Part shown: positions 36,997 through 43,712 of the stretch, piece after piece
How the letters are laid out: every line of letters starts with the position of its first letter
Numbering within the stretch: position 1 is the first letter of the stretch
Assembly (NCBI RefSeq): GCF_027270315.1
Contig: NZ_CP114413.1
Span: 8,308,001-8,372,000, forward strand
Direction: 5' to 3'
Length of the DNA: 64,000 nt
Source of the DNA: Streptomyces cinnabarinus
GTDB taxonomy: Bacteria; Actinomycetota; Actinomycetes; Streptomycetales; Streptomycetaceae
The notes under the pieces: model-generated
Databases searched by the model: none
Seen by the model: only the letters and a program-made list of their open reading frames with translations
What the model was told of the DNA's origin: nothing
Translations under genes and position numbers: made by a program

Positions 36997-38172
36997 TCAG
37001 GCGGTGCCGCTTCCGCGTCCTGCGGGCTCCTCGTCCCGGGCGGGCTCCGGAGCCGGGGCCGGGGCCGGGGCCGGGGCCGGGGCCGGGGCCGGGGCCGGGG
37101 CCGGGCGGAGGGCCAGCGCGTTGGTCTTGAGGCGCCCGAAGGTCCGGGTCAGTTGCTGGAGCGGGGAGTCGGGCGGGGGCCGGCGGTCGGGCAGGGGGCC
37201 GGCCGACTCCCGGTAGGCGGCCAGCGCCTCGTGGGCCTGCTCGGCGGCCTCCCGGTACAGGTCCCGGGACTTGGTCATCGCCTCCAGCGCCTCGGCGTAC
37301 ATCGCCACCAGCGCGCGCTCCCGGGCAAGTTCCTCCTCAAGAGTGAACAGGGTCCACCGTTCACGCAGGCCGGCGAGGGCCTCCCCGGCGCCGTCCGGCA
37401 GCGGCTTCTCCAGCGCCGCGAACCGGGTGACGGCGGCGATCAGCTCGGCCGGTTCGGAGCCGTCGAGGAAGACGCTGCGCACGGAGAACCCGGCCGCGTC
37501 GTAGTCCGCCGGGGCCGGGGAGCCGGGCAGCACCACGGCACCGCCGCGCGGCACCTCCACACCGGTGTCCCGCAGCGCCCAGTTCACCACGCGCAGCTGG
37601 TGCGGGGCCGCGCGGTGCTCGACCACCCGGTGCCGCAGACCCGGCGGCAGCATCCCCGCGAGCGGTGTCCGCCCGCGCTGGCCGGTGGTCATCGCCTCGT
37701 GGACGACGACCTGGACGCTCCAGCCGTCACCGGCGGCGTCCTTGAGCAGGCGCCGTACGGCCTTGTCGTCGTCCGGCAGGGGGTTGAGGCCGCGCAGCCG
37801 TCCGCCGGTGACCGGGTCCTGGTCCCAGTCGGCGCCCTGATCCGGCGGCCAGAACAGCGTGGCGGGCGACGGCCAGCGGGGGTCCCAGGGGCGCTCGGCC
37901 TCGGCCGCCAGCAGCCAGGCGCCCGCGTCCGAGAGGGTCAGCCGGGCCCGTACGGTCACCGTGTCCTCGACCCGCCAGCGGGCCTCGAAGACCCGCTCGT
38001 CCTCGCGGCGCTCCTCGGGCGGTTCCGTGAAGTCGTCGAGGAGGCCGTCGTCCTTGTGCCGCCGCAGACACCGCCGGATCACCTCCTCGGCGGCGCAGGA
38101 GCCGATGTGCCGGCCGTGGGCCAGCCAGATCGTGGGGGGAGTGGTGGGGCGGACGGTCGGCGTGATTCGCAT
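36997..38172 (-). CDS. Uncharacterised 391-residue protein with a Pro-Ala repeat tail
   Basis: I do not recognise a family. The N-terminal half is rich in Trp, Asp and Pro (WDPRWPSPATLFWPPDQ), a middle segment is mixed alpha/beta, and residues 270-330 form a long charged helix, probably a coiled coil (RERWTLFTLEEELARERALVAMYAEALEAM). The C terminus carries about ten Ala-Pro repeats encoded by a hexamer repeat. No signal or membrane segment is present. It may be structural or regulatory. Confidence 0.65.
   Translation of the reverse strand: MRITPTVRPTTPPTIWLAHGRHIGSCAAEEVIRRCLRRHKDDGLLDDFTEPPEERREDERVFEARWRVEDTVTVRARLTLSDAGAWLLAAEAERPWDPRWPSPATLFWPPDQGADWDQDPVTGGRLRGLNPLPDDDKAVRRLLKDAAGDGWSVQVVVHEAMTTGQRGRTPLAGMLPPGLRHRVVEHRAAPHQLRVVNWALRDTGVEVPRGGAVVLPGSPAPADYDAAGFSVRSVFLDGSEPAELIAAVTRFAALEKPLPDGAGEALAGLRERWTLFTLEEELARERALVAMYAEALEAMTKSRDLYREAAEQAHEALAAYRESAGPLPDRRPPPDSPLQQLTRTFGRLKTNALALRPAPAPAPAPAPAPAPAPAPEPARDEEPAGRGSGTA
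37055..37102. repeat. Eight perfect GGGGCC hexamer repeats
   Basis: Bases 37055-37102 are eight exact copies of GGGGCC with partial copies at both ends. On the minus strand they encode alternating Pro and Ala in the C-terminal tail of the 391-residue protein. A 6-bp unit keeps the frame, so slippage would change only the tail length. Confidence 0.95.
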
Positions 38173-38335
38173 GAGTCCTGGGGGCGACGGGGGCAGAGGC
38201 TTGTACCAGTATCAGCGTCTCTGCGCCCTCGGATGTCACCGGGGTGCCGCACACGGGGTGTGCGTGGACCGCCCCGGAGGACCGGCCTTCACACGTGGTC
38301 CCGTCCGGCTCGTGGTCAGGACAATGGCCGGTGCG

Positions 38336-38372
38336 CAGGGCCCGCCCGCCATCCGCATTGGGGCGGGCCCTG
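38336..38372 (-). terminator. 12-bp hairpin after the lamin-tail-domain gene
   Basis: CAGGGCCCGCCC at 38336-38347 pairs exactly with GGGCGGGCCCTG at 38361-38372 around a 13-base loop. It begins ten bases beyond the minus-strand stop at 38383. Confidence 0.75.
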
Positions 38373-38382
38373 AGCTCATCCC

Positions 38383-38877
38383 TCAGCCGTGGTACTTGAT
38401 GTAGCCGTTGCCGTCCGCGTCGGAGCCGCTCTTGGTGTACGAGTGCGAGTCGGCGCCCGCGCCCGTGGGCTTGTACAGGTAGATCGAGTCCTTGTCGTTG
38501 TTCCAGATGAAGTTGCAGTTGTCGCGGTAGACGACGTTGTTCGCGTCGGAGTCGTTGCCGTGTCCGCCGCGCAGCTTCACCTGGTCACCGGGCTGGAGAT
38601 AGTGGTTGGCCGTGAAAGTGAACTTGTTCCCGGCGGCGTCCTTGACGCGGTAACCCTTGAGGTTGACCGTCTTGGTGGACGAGTAGTTCTTGATCTCCAG
38701 GTACTCGGCCTTGCTGTTGCCGGTCGTGCAGTTGTTGGAGTCGCTGCCCGGGGCGTCGTACTGCACGCCGCGGATCTTCAGGGCCGAGCTGTACTCGGCG
38801 GCCTGGGCCGGTACGGCGGCGAGCGCGGCCAGCGTGCCCGCGGCGGCGGCCGTCCCGATGAGCATGCGTATACGCAT
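38383..38877 (-). CDS. Secreted lamin-tail-domain protein
   Basis: The 164-residue precursor has a Sec signal ending AVPAQA (cut near residue 26-27) and a single immunoglobulin-like lamin tail domain: EYLEIKNYSSTKTVNLKGYRVKDAAGNKFTF, then LQPGDQVKLRGG and CNFIWNNDKDSIYLY. Two cysteines (NNC and DNC) could form a disulfide. Secreted LTD proteins bind nucleic acids, cell-wall parts or other proteins; the role here is unknown. It is monocistronic with its own terminator. Confidence 0.85.
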   Translation of the reverse strand: MRIRMLIGTAAAAGTLAALAAVPAQAAEYSSALKIRGVQYDAPGSDSNNCTTGNSKAEYLEIKNYSSTKTVNLKGYRVKDAAGNKFTFTANHYLQPGDQVKLRGGHGNDSDANNVVYRDNCNFIWNNDKDSIYLYKPTGAGADSHSYTKSGSDADGNGYIKYHG

Positions 38878-38927
38878 GACGAAGTCCCCCCTTGTGAAGG
38901 TTCAGTGAAGAACCCCGATCATATGTA

Positions 38928-39272
38928 TCACTCGGGGCGCGGGGGGAGCAGTGCGCGCAGCAGGCCCGGGAAGGCGCCGTCGATCTCCTCGCGGCGCAGG
39001 GCGTTCATCCGGGACGTGCCCACGTAGTACTGCCGGATCAGTCCCGCCTCGCGCAGGACGTGGAAGTGGTGTGTGGCCGTCGACTTGCTGACCGGCAGGT
39101 CGAAGGTGCCGCAGGCCAGGTCCTCGCGGCCGGAGTACAACTCGGCGACGATCCGCCGCCGTACGGGATCGACCAGCGCCTCAAGTACCTGCTGGAGGCT
39201 GACCTTCCGGATGTCCGGATGTGCGGGAACCCGCTCCCGCCCGCCTCGTCGTGTCGCCGTCATCGCGCCCAT
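38928..39272 (-). CDS. ArsR-type winged-helix regulator
   Basis: The 114-residue protein has an ArsR helix-turn-helix: LVDPVRRRIVAEL, then LPVSKSTATHHFHVLREAGLI as recognition helix, then a short wing. There is no cysteine metal site apart from Cys54 or so in DLACGTFD, so it may sense something other than a metal. ATG 39263 is an alternative start three codons in. It is divergent from an MDR oxidoreductase with a double palindrome between them, and so very likely regulates that gene and itself. Confidence 0.9.
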   Translation of the reverse strand: MGAMTATRRGGRERVPAHPDIRKVSLQQVLEALVDPVRRRIVAELYSGREDLACGTFDLPVSKSTATHHFHVLREAGLIRQYYVGTSRMNALRREEIDGAFPGLLRALLPPRPE

Positions 39273-39287
39273 CGTAGGTCACCGAAG

Positions 39288-39320
39288 TTCGACACCTGTC
39301 GAAGTTTGACAGCTGTCGTA
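39288..39320. promoter_or_regulatory. Double palindrome operator between arsR-type and MDR genes
   Basis: TTCGACACCTGTCGAA (39288-39303) is a perfect palindrome with a two-base centre. Next to it TTTGACAGCTGTCGTA (39305-39320) repeats the same TGACA/TGTCG pattern around the perfect core GACAGCTGTC (39308-39317). Their centres are 17 bp apart. Both lie in the 102-base divergent promoter region, a good fit for two ArsR dimers. Confidence 0.7.
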
Positions 39321-39374
39321 CTTTCGGTTTGGGTGGGTGACCGGTCAACCACGCTGTCGGACGGGGGAGTCGAG

Positions 39375-40373
39375 ATGGTCAAGGCGGTCAGGTTCCATGA
39401 GCTGGGCGGGCCCGAGGTGCTGCGCCTGGAGGACGTGGACCTGAGGGAACCCGGTCCCGGAGAGCTGCTGGTGCGCATCGACGCGATCGGCCTGAACCGC
39501 GCGGAGGCACTGTTCCGCGGCGGCCACTACATCGAGCCGGTCCGGTCCTTCCCGGCCGGGCTCGGCGCGGAGGCCGCCGGAGTCGTCGAGGCGCTCGGCC
39601 CGGATGTGCATGGGTTCGAGCCCGGTGCGCCGGTGAGTGTGCTGCCCGCCTTCTCGATGAACGACCACGCCGTCTACGCCCAGCGCGCGATCGTCCCCGC
39701 CGCCGCGGTCGTCCACCGCCCGTCCGGACTCGGCCCGGTCGAGGGCGCCGCGGTGTGGATGGCGTATCTGACGGCGTACGGCGCCCTCGTCGAGGTCGGC
39801 CGGGCCCGGCCCGGGGACACGGTCGTCCTCACCGCGGCCGCCAGCAGCGTCGGTCTGGCGGCGATCCGGGTCGCCCGCCGGGTGGGGGCGGTGCCGGTCG
39901 CGACGACCCGCACCCCGGCCAAGCGCGAGGCGCTGCTGGAGGCGGGCGCGGCCGAGGTGATCGTCACCGGGGAGGAGAACGTCGCCGAGCGGGTGCTCGC
40001 CGTCACCGGCGGCCGGGGCGCCGAGTTCGTCCTCGACGCCGTCGCCGGACCCGGTGTCCTGGACCTCGCCCGGGTGGTCGCCCCCGACGGGACCCTCTTC
40101 GTCTACGGCGCGCTCAGCGGCGAGGCGACCCCCTACCCCGGGGTCGAACTCGGCCTGCCCGCGCTGAACATGCGCTCCTACACGGTCCACGAGACGACCC
40201 GGGACCCACGACGGCTGCGCCGGGCCGAGGCGTTCATCGCCTCCGGGCTGCGCGACGGCGCCTTCGCCCCGGCCGTCGACCGGGTCTTCGCGCTGGACGA
40301 GATCGTCGAGGCGCACCGGTGGCTGGAGGAGGGCCGTCAGATCGGCAAGATCGTGGTCACGGTCGCCCACTGA
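39375..40373 (+). CDS. Zinc-independent MDR alcohol dehydrogenase / quinone oxidoreductase
   Basis: The 332-residue protein has the MDR GroES-like N terminus (VKAVRFHELGGPEVLRLEDV, residues 2-21, GLNRAEALFRGG) and a Rossmann half with VVLTAAASSVGLAAIRVARR for NADP. No structural or catalytic zinc cysteines are present, which points to a quinone or enone reductase. Such enzymes detoxify reactive carbonyls or quinones. Its promoter carries the ArsR-like double palindrome, so induction by an electrophile is plausible. Confidence 0.9.
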   Translation: MVKAVRFHELGGPEVLRLEDVDLREPGPGELLVRIDAIGLNRAEALFRGGHYIEPVRSFPAGLGAEAAGVVEALGPDVHGFEPGAPVSVLPAFSMNDHAVYAQRAIVPAAAVVHRPSGLGPVEGAAVWMAYLTAYGALVEVGRARPGDTVVLTAAASSVGLAAIRVARRVGAVPVATTRTPAKREALLEAGAAEVIVTGEENVAERVLAVTGGRGAEFVLDAVAGPGVLDLARVVAPDGTLFVYGALSGEATPYPGVELGLPALNMRSYTVHETTRDPRRLRRAEAFIASGLRDGAFAPAVDRVFALDEIVEAHRWLEEGRQIGKIVVTVAH

Positions 40374-40384
40374 CCGGGCGGCGA

Positions 40385-40429
40385 GCCCCAGCCCGGCCGC
40401 CCCGAACGCCCCGGCGACAGAGCTGGGGC
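40385..40429. terminator. Possible hairpin between convergent genes
   Basis: GCCCCAGC at 40385-40392 pairs with GCTGGGGC at 40422-40429, leaving a 29-base GC-rich loop. It lies between the convergent MDR and lipoprotein genes. The stem is short and the loop long, so support is modest. Confidence 0.3.
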
Positions 40430-40469
40430 CGGGTGGCATCCGGGTGAACACCGTGCACCCCGCGCACGG

Positions 40470-41102
40470 TCAGTAGCGCTGCGCCTTGGCGATCGACGCC
40501 GTCAGCTGCGGCTCGGGGGGCTTGCGGCTGATGGCGAGGGGCTGGGCCCGCTCCCCGGGCTCCAGGTCCTCCGCGCCGACGTACCGGGTCTCCACGACGT
40601 TGCCGTCGGAGTCCTTGAAGTCGACCTGGACGGCGTAGGAGGCGGTCTGGTCGGTGCTGTTCGTGATGTTGACGACCACGGCGAGCAGTCCGCCGGTGTC
40701 CGCCCGGGGCTTGCCGGTGAGGGAGACGTCGGCCGTGGCGTTGCCCCGCCCCTCGACGTCCTTCAACTGCTCCTGCGCGGCCGCGTTGGCGCGGGCCACC
40801 TCGGCGGAGACGGAGGCCTCGAACTCCGAGGCGCGCGCCGAGACAGACGACGCGACCGCGGACAGGGACGCCTGGACCGACTCGGCCAGCGACTCCAGCG
40901 CGGACGGCGCGGTGCCGGAAAAGTCCGCGGTGTTGGGAGCCGTACGGGTCCTGGTGGCCGCGGTGTCGCCGCTGTCGTCGTCGTCCGAACCGCACGACAC
41001 GAGCGAGACCGCGCTCAGGGCGGCCACCAGGATTCCGGTCACCGCCATGGCCGCCGAACGTTTCCGGGACGGGCTTTTCGGTCGCAGGGGGCCTGTGCGC
41101 AT
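40470..41102 (-). CDS. Small lipoprotein with an FxLYD-like domain
   Basis: The 210-residue precursor has a basic N terminus, a hydrophobic stretch and the lipobox SLVSC (Cys37), then an Asp-rich linker. Residues 60-130 form an Ala/Ser/Glu-rich helix. The last 75 residues are a beta-sandwich resembling FxLYD domains (LLAVVVNITNSTDQTASYAVQVDFKDSDGNVV). It should be anchored outside the membrane. GGAAGGA precedes ATG 41102. Its function is unknown. Confidence 0.8.
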   Translation of the reverse strand: MRTGPLRPKSPSRKRSAAMAVTGILVAALSAVSLVSCGSDDDDSGDTAATRTRTAPNTADFSGTAPSALESLAESVQASLSAVASSVSARASEFEASVSAEVARANAAAQEQLKDVEGRGNATADVSLTGKPRADTGGLLAVVVNITNSTDQTASYAVQVDFKDSDGNVVETRYVGAEDLEPGERAQPLAISRKPPEPQLTASIAKAQRY

Positions 41103-41200
41103 GGCCGCTGATCCTTCCCATCGGGCTCTCACGTCCCCCCGGCCACATCGTGCACGACGTGTAGTGGGCCAGCCACTCGGCGCCGTCGGAGCCATGGACG

Positions 41201-41237
41201 ACGAAGGGCCCGGGGCGCACCGCCCCGGGCCCTTCGT
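41201..41237 (-). terminator. Perfect 17-bp hairpin after the ferredoxin reductase gene
   Basis: Bases 41201-41217 pair exactly with 41221-41237 around a 3-base loop (CAC). It starts ten bases beyond the minus-strand stop at 41248, so it ends the reductase transcript before the lipoprotein promoter. Confidence 0.9.
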
Positions 41238-41247
41238 GTCGTACGGA

Positions 41248-42612
41248 TCAGGCGCCGCTCTCGCGGAGCATGTCCTCGCGCTCGACGATCTTCACGCGCG
41301 CCCGGCCCTGGGGCTCGCCCAGCGCCTTCTCGGCGGCGTCCAGCTTGTACCAGCCCTCCCAGGTGGTGAAGCGGACCTCGCGCTCGGCGAGGAACGACTC
41401 CACGGCCTCGGGCTCGGGTGTGGCGGGCGTCTGGAGCCGGCCGCCCGCGAAGTCCTCCAGCAGGTTCGCCACCGTCTCGTTGGCGTCGCCCTTGGTGTGG
41501 CCGATGAGACCCACCGGGCCGCGCCGGATCCAGCCGGTGACGTACGTCGAGTCCAGGTGCTCGCCGGACTCCTGCAGCACCCGGCCGCCCGCGTCCGGGA
41601 CGGTGCCCGAGTCGATGTCCCAGGGCAGCTTGGGCAGCTTGTCGGAGAGGTAGCCGACGGCGCGGTAGACCGCGTTCACGTCCCAGTCGGTGAACTCGCC
41701 GGTGCCCTTGACGTTGCCGGTGCCGTCCAGCTCGGTGCGCTCGGTGCGCAGGCCGACGACCTTGCCGTCCTCGCCGAGGATCTCCACCGGCGACTCGAAG
41801 AAGTGCAGGAACAGCTTGTGCGGGCGGTCGCCGGTGTCGCGGATCGCCCAGTTCTCCAGGGTCTTGGCGACCATGTCGACCTGCTTGTTGGAGCGCCGCT
41901 GGTCGATGGAGCCCGCGTCGTAGTCGATGTCCTCGGGGTTGACGATGACCTCGATGTTCGGGGAGTGGTCCAGCTCGCGCAGCTCCATCGGGCTGAACTT
42001 CGCCTGCGCCGGGCCACGGCGGCCGAAGACGTGGATCTCCACAGCCTTGTTGGCCTTCAGGCCCTCGAAGACGTTCGGCGGGATCTCGGTCGGCAGCAGC
42101 TCGTCCGCGGTCTTGGCGAGGATGCGGGAGACATCGAGCGCCACGTTGCCCACGCCCAGGACGGCGACCTTCTCCGCCTCCAGCGGCCAGGTGCGCGGCA
42201 CGTCCGGGTGGCCGTCGTACCAGGACGCGAAGTCGGCGGCGCCGAAGGAACCGTTCAGTTCGACGCCGGGGATGCGCAGTTCGCGGTCGGCCATGGCGCC
42301 GGTGGAGAAGATGACGCCGTCGTAGAAGGCGCGCAGATCGTCCAGGTGTACGTCGGTGCCGTAGTCCACGTTGCCGAAGAGACGGACCTGGGGCTTGTCG
42401 AGGACCTGGTGCAGGGCCGTGATGATGCCCTTGATGCGGGGGTGGTCGGGGGCCACGCCGTAACGGATCAGGCCGAACGGGGCCGGCATGCGCTCGAAGA
42501 TGTCGATGGAGACACCGGGCTCGGCGGCCACATCGGACTTGAGCAGCGCGTCGGCGGCGTAGATCCCGGCGGGGCCGGCTCCGACAATGGCTACCCGCAG
42601 GGGGCGGGGCAT
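41248..42612 (-). CDS. fprA: FprA-like ferredoxin/flavodoxin-NADP+ reductase
   Basis: The 454-residue flavoprotein is of the adrenodoxin-reductase type: an FAD motif GAGPAG (11-16), PFGLIRYGVAPDHP for flavin contacts, an NADP domain starting VAVLGVGNVALDVSRIL, and the closing ATG-like segment GWIRRGPVGLIGHTKGDA. It passes electrons between NADPH and ferredoxins, supplying cytochromes P450 or iron-sulfur enzymes. ATG 42612 was chosen over an upstream start because GAAGGGA lies eight bases before it. An iron-box-like site lies 46 bases upstream. Confidence 0.93.
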   Translation of the reverse strand: MPRPLRVAIVGAGPAGIYAADALLKSDVAAEPGVSIDIFERMPAPFGLIRYGVAPDHPRIKGIITALHQVLDKPQVRLFGNVDYGTDVHLDDLRAFYDGVIFSTGAMADRELRIPGVELNGSFGAADFASWYDGHPDVPRTWPLEAEKVAVLGVGNVALDVSRILAKTADELLPTEIPPNVFEGLKANKAVEIHVFGRRGPAQAKFSPMELRELDHSPNIEVIVNPEDIDYDAGSIDQRRSNKQVDMVAKTLENWAIRDTGDRPHKLFLHFFESPVEILGEDGKVVGLRTERTELDGTGNVKGTGEFTDWDVNAVYRAVGYLSDKLPKLPWDIDSGTVPDAGGRVLQESGEHLDSTYVTGWIRRGPVGLIGHTKGDANETVANLLEDFAGGRLQTPATPEPEAVESFLAEREVRFTTWEGWYKLDAAEKALGEPQGRARVKIVEREDMLRESGA

Positions 42613-42657
42613 GATCAGGTTCCCTTCGAGCGATGACAAGCAACTCGACGGGAAGCC

Positions 42658-42676
42658 TAAGTTAAGGCAACCCTAA
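42658..42676. promoter_or_regulatory. Iron-box-like (DmdR/IdeR/DtxR) operator
   Basis: TAAGTTAAGGCAACCCTAA matches the DtxR-family consensus TTAGGTTAGGCTAACCTAA at 14 of 19 positions and keeps both TAA ends and the GGC centre. It lies just upstream of fprA, so the gene may be repressed when iron is plentiful. The count is by eye. Confidence 0.6.
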
Positions 42677-42785
42677 GTCGGTACGCGGGTCCGGTCTATG
42701 AGCTCATAAGCTGGGTTTATGAGCGGTTCCGGGCCGCACCGGGGCCGGGTCGCCGGGCCCCGATGCGGTTGATTCCAGGGGCGGT

Positions 42786-43592
42786 TCAGCCGATGTGGTA
42801 GCTGTCCCCGTACACCTTCCAGTCCAGCGGCGGGTTCAGGTCGAGGTTGCCCTGGCGCAGGAAGACGCGCTGGGCCGTGTCCACCCGGCTGGTGTCGCTG
42901 TGCGCCTCCTCCTGCTTCATCGCCCACACCCGGGCGTCGAGGAAGGCGTGCAGGTAGCGCACCTCGTTGCCGCCCTGGGCGGGCGGCCGCGCGCTCTGCA
43001 GGGCCCGCCTGCGGATGCTGCCGAAGCTGAGCCGGTCGGAGCCGCCGCCGTGCATGACGATGGCGTCGTAGTAGGCGAACTGTCCGAGCACACGCAGCCC
43101 GTCCGCCTTGCCCTGCCGTACGGCAGGGTTGAAGTACACCCGGTCCCGTTCGTCGTTCTGCGCCTGCTGGAAGGCGTGGTCCTGGGCCGCCCGGCGCCAG
43201 TCCCGGGGGTAGTTGGGGTCCAGACCGGCGTGCGAGTCGGTGCCGTCGACCGCGCGCAGCGCGGGCAGGTACTTGGCGAGCACGTTGCCGGGGCTGCGGT
43301 CGGCGTACAGCTCGACCAGGTCGAGCATGTCGCCGGTGCCGGAGCAGAAGCCGATGATCCCGGCGGTGTAGCCGCGGCCGTCGCCGATGTCCTCGATGTA
43401 CTTGTACTGGGCCTTCCAGTCGAGCGAGGAGTTCTCCGCGCTCGACACCAGCTTCATGGCGATCTCCTTCTTCGCCGGGTCGTCGAGTCCGGGCGCGCGC
43501 ACGGCGCTCGCCCGCGGGGCGTTGAGCAGGGGGATCGCGGCAGCCGAGACGCCGAGGGCGGCGAGCAGGGTGCGGCGGGTGGGGTGCCTCAC
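42786..43592 (-). CDS. csn: Secreted GH46 chitosanase
   Basis: The 268-residue precursor has a twin-arginine signal (RRTLLAALG, cleavage near ASA, residue 30) and a mature GH46 domain close to the Streptomyces N174 enzyme: SSAENSSLDWKAQYKYIEDIG, then DGRGYTAGIIGFCSGTGDM. The catalytic acid Glu53 and base Asp71 keep the spacing of 18 seen in N174 (Glu22, Asp40). It cleaves chitosan outside the cell, with folded export by Tat. A palindrome at 43641-43668 may control it. Confidence 0.96.
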   Translation of the reverse strand: MRHPTRRTLLAALGVSAAAIPLLNAPRASAVRAPGLDDPAKKEIAMKLVSSAENSSLDWKAQYKYIEDIGDGRGYTAGIIGFCSGTGDMLDLVELYADRSPGNVLAKYLPALRAVDGTDSHAGLDPNYPRDWRRAAQDHAFQQAQNDERDRVYFNPAVRQGKADGLRVLGQFAYYDAIVMHGGGSDRLSFGSIRRRALQSARPPAQGGNEVRYLHAFLDARVWAMKQEEAHSDTSRVDTAQRVFLRQGNLDLNPPLDWKVYGDSYHIG

Positions 43593-43640
43593 GAGTACTC
43601 CAAGTGGTGGTGGGGGGTGGGGTGTTGGAGGTGCCTGGCA

Positions 43641-43668
43641 CTGATAGGAAGGTTTACTATCAGATAGT
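43641..43668. promoter_or_regulatory. Palindrome upstream of the chitosanase gene
   Basis: CTGATAG (43641-43647) and CTATCAG (43657-43663) form a 7-bp inverted repeat with a 9-base spacer. ACTATC-A-GATAGT (43656-43668) is a second, overlapping perfect palindrome. The site is AT-rich against its surroundings and lies 49 bases before the chitosanase ATG. Streptomyces chitosanases are known to be under a ROK-family repressor, but I cannot confirm that this is its box. Confidence 0.55.
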
Positions 43669-43712
43669 CCGAGGCTTGCACACCCGTCGCGTCACAACTC
43701 CTTGCCACCGCC

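Noticed and set aside
37055..37102. Hexamer tract as a CRISPR or mobile-element repeat
   Set aside because: There are no spacers or flanking repeats; it is a coding microsatellite.
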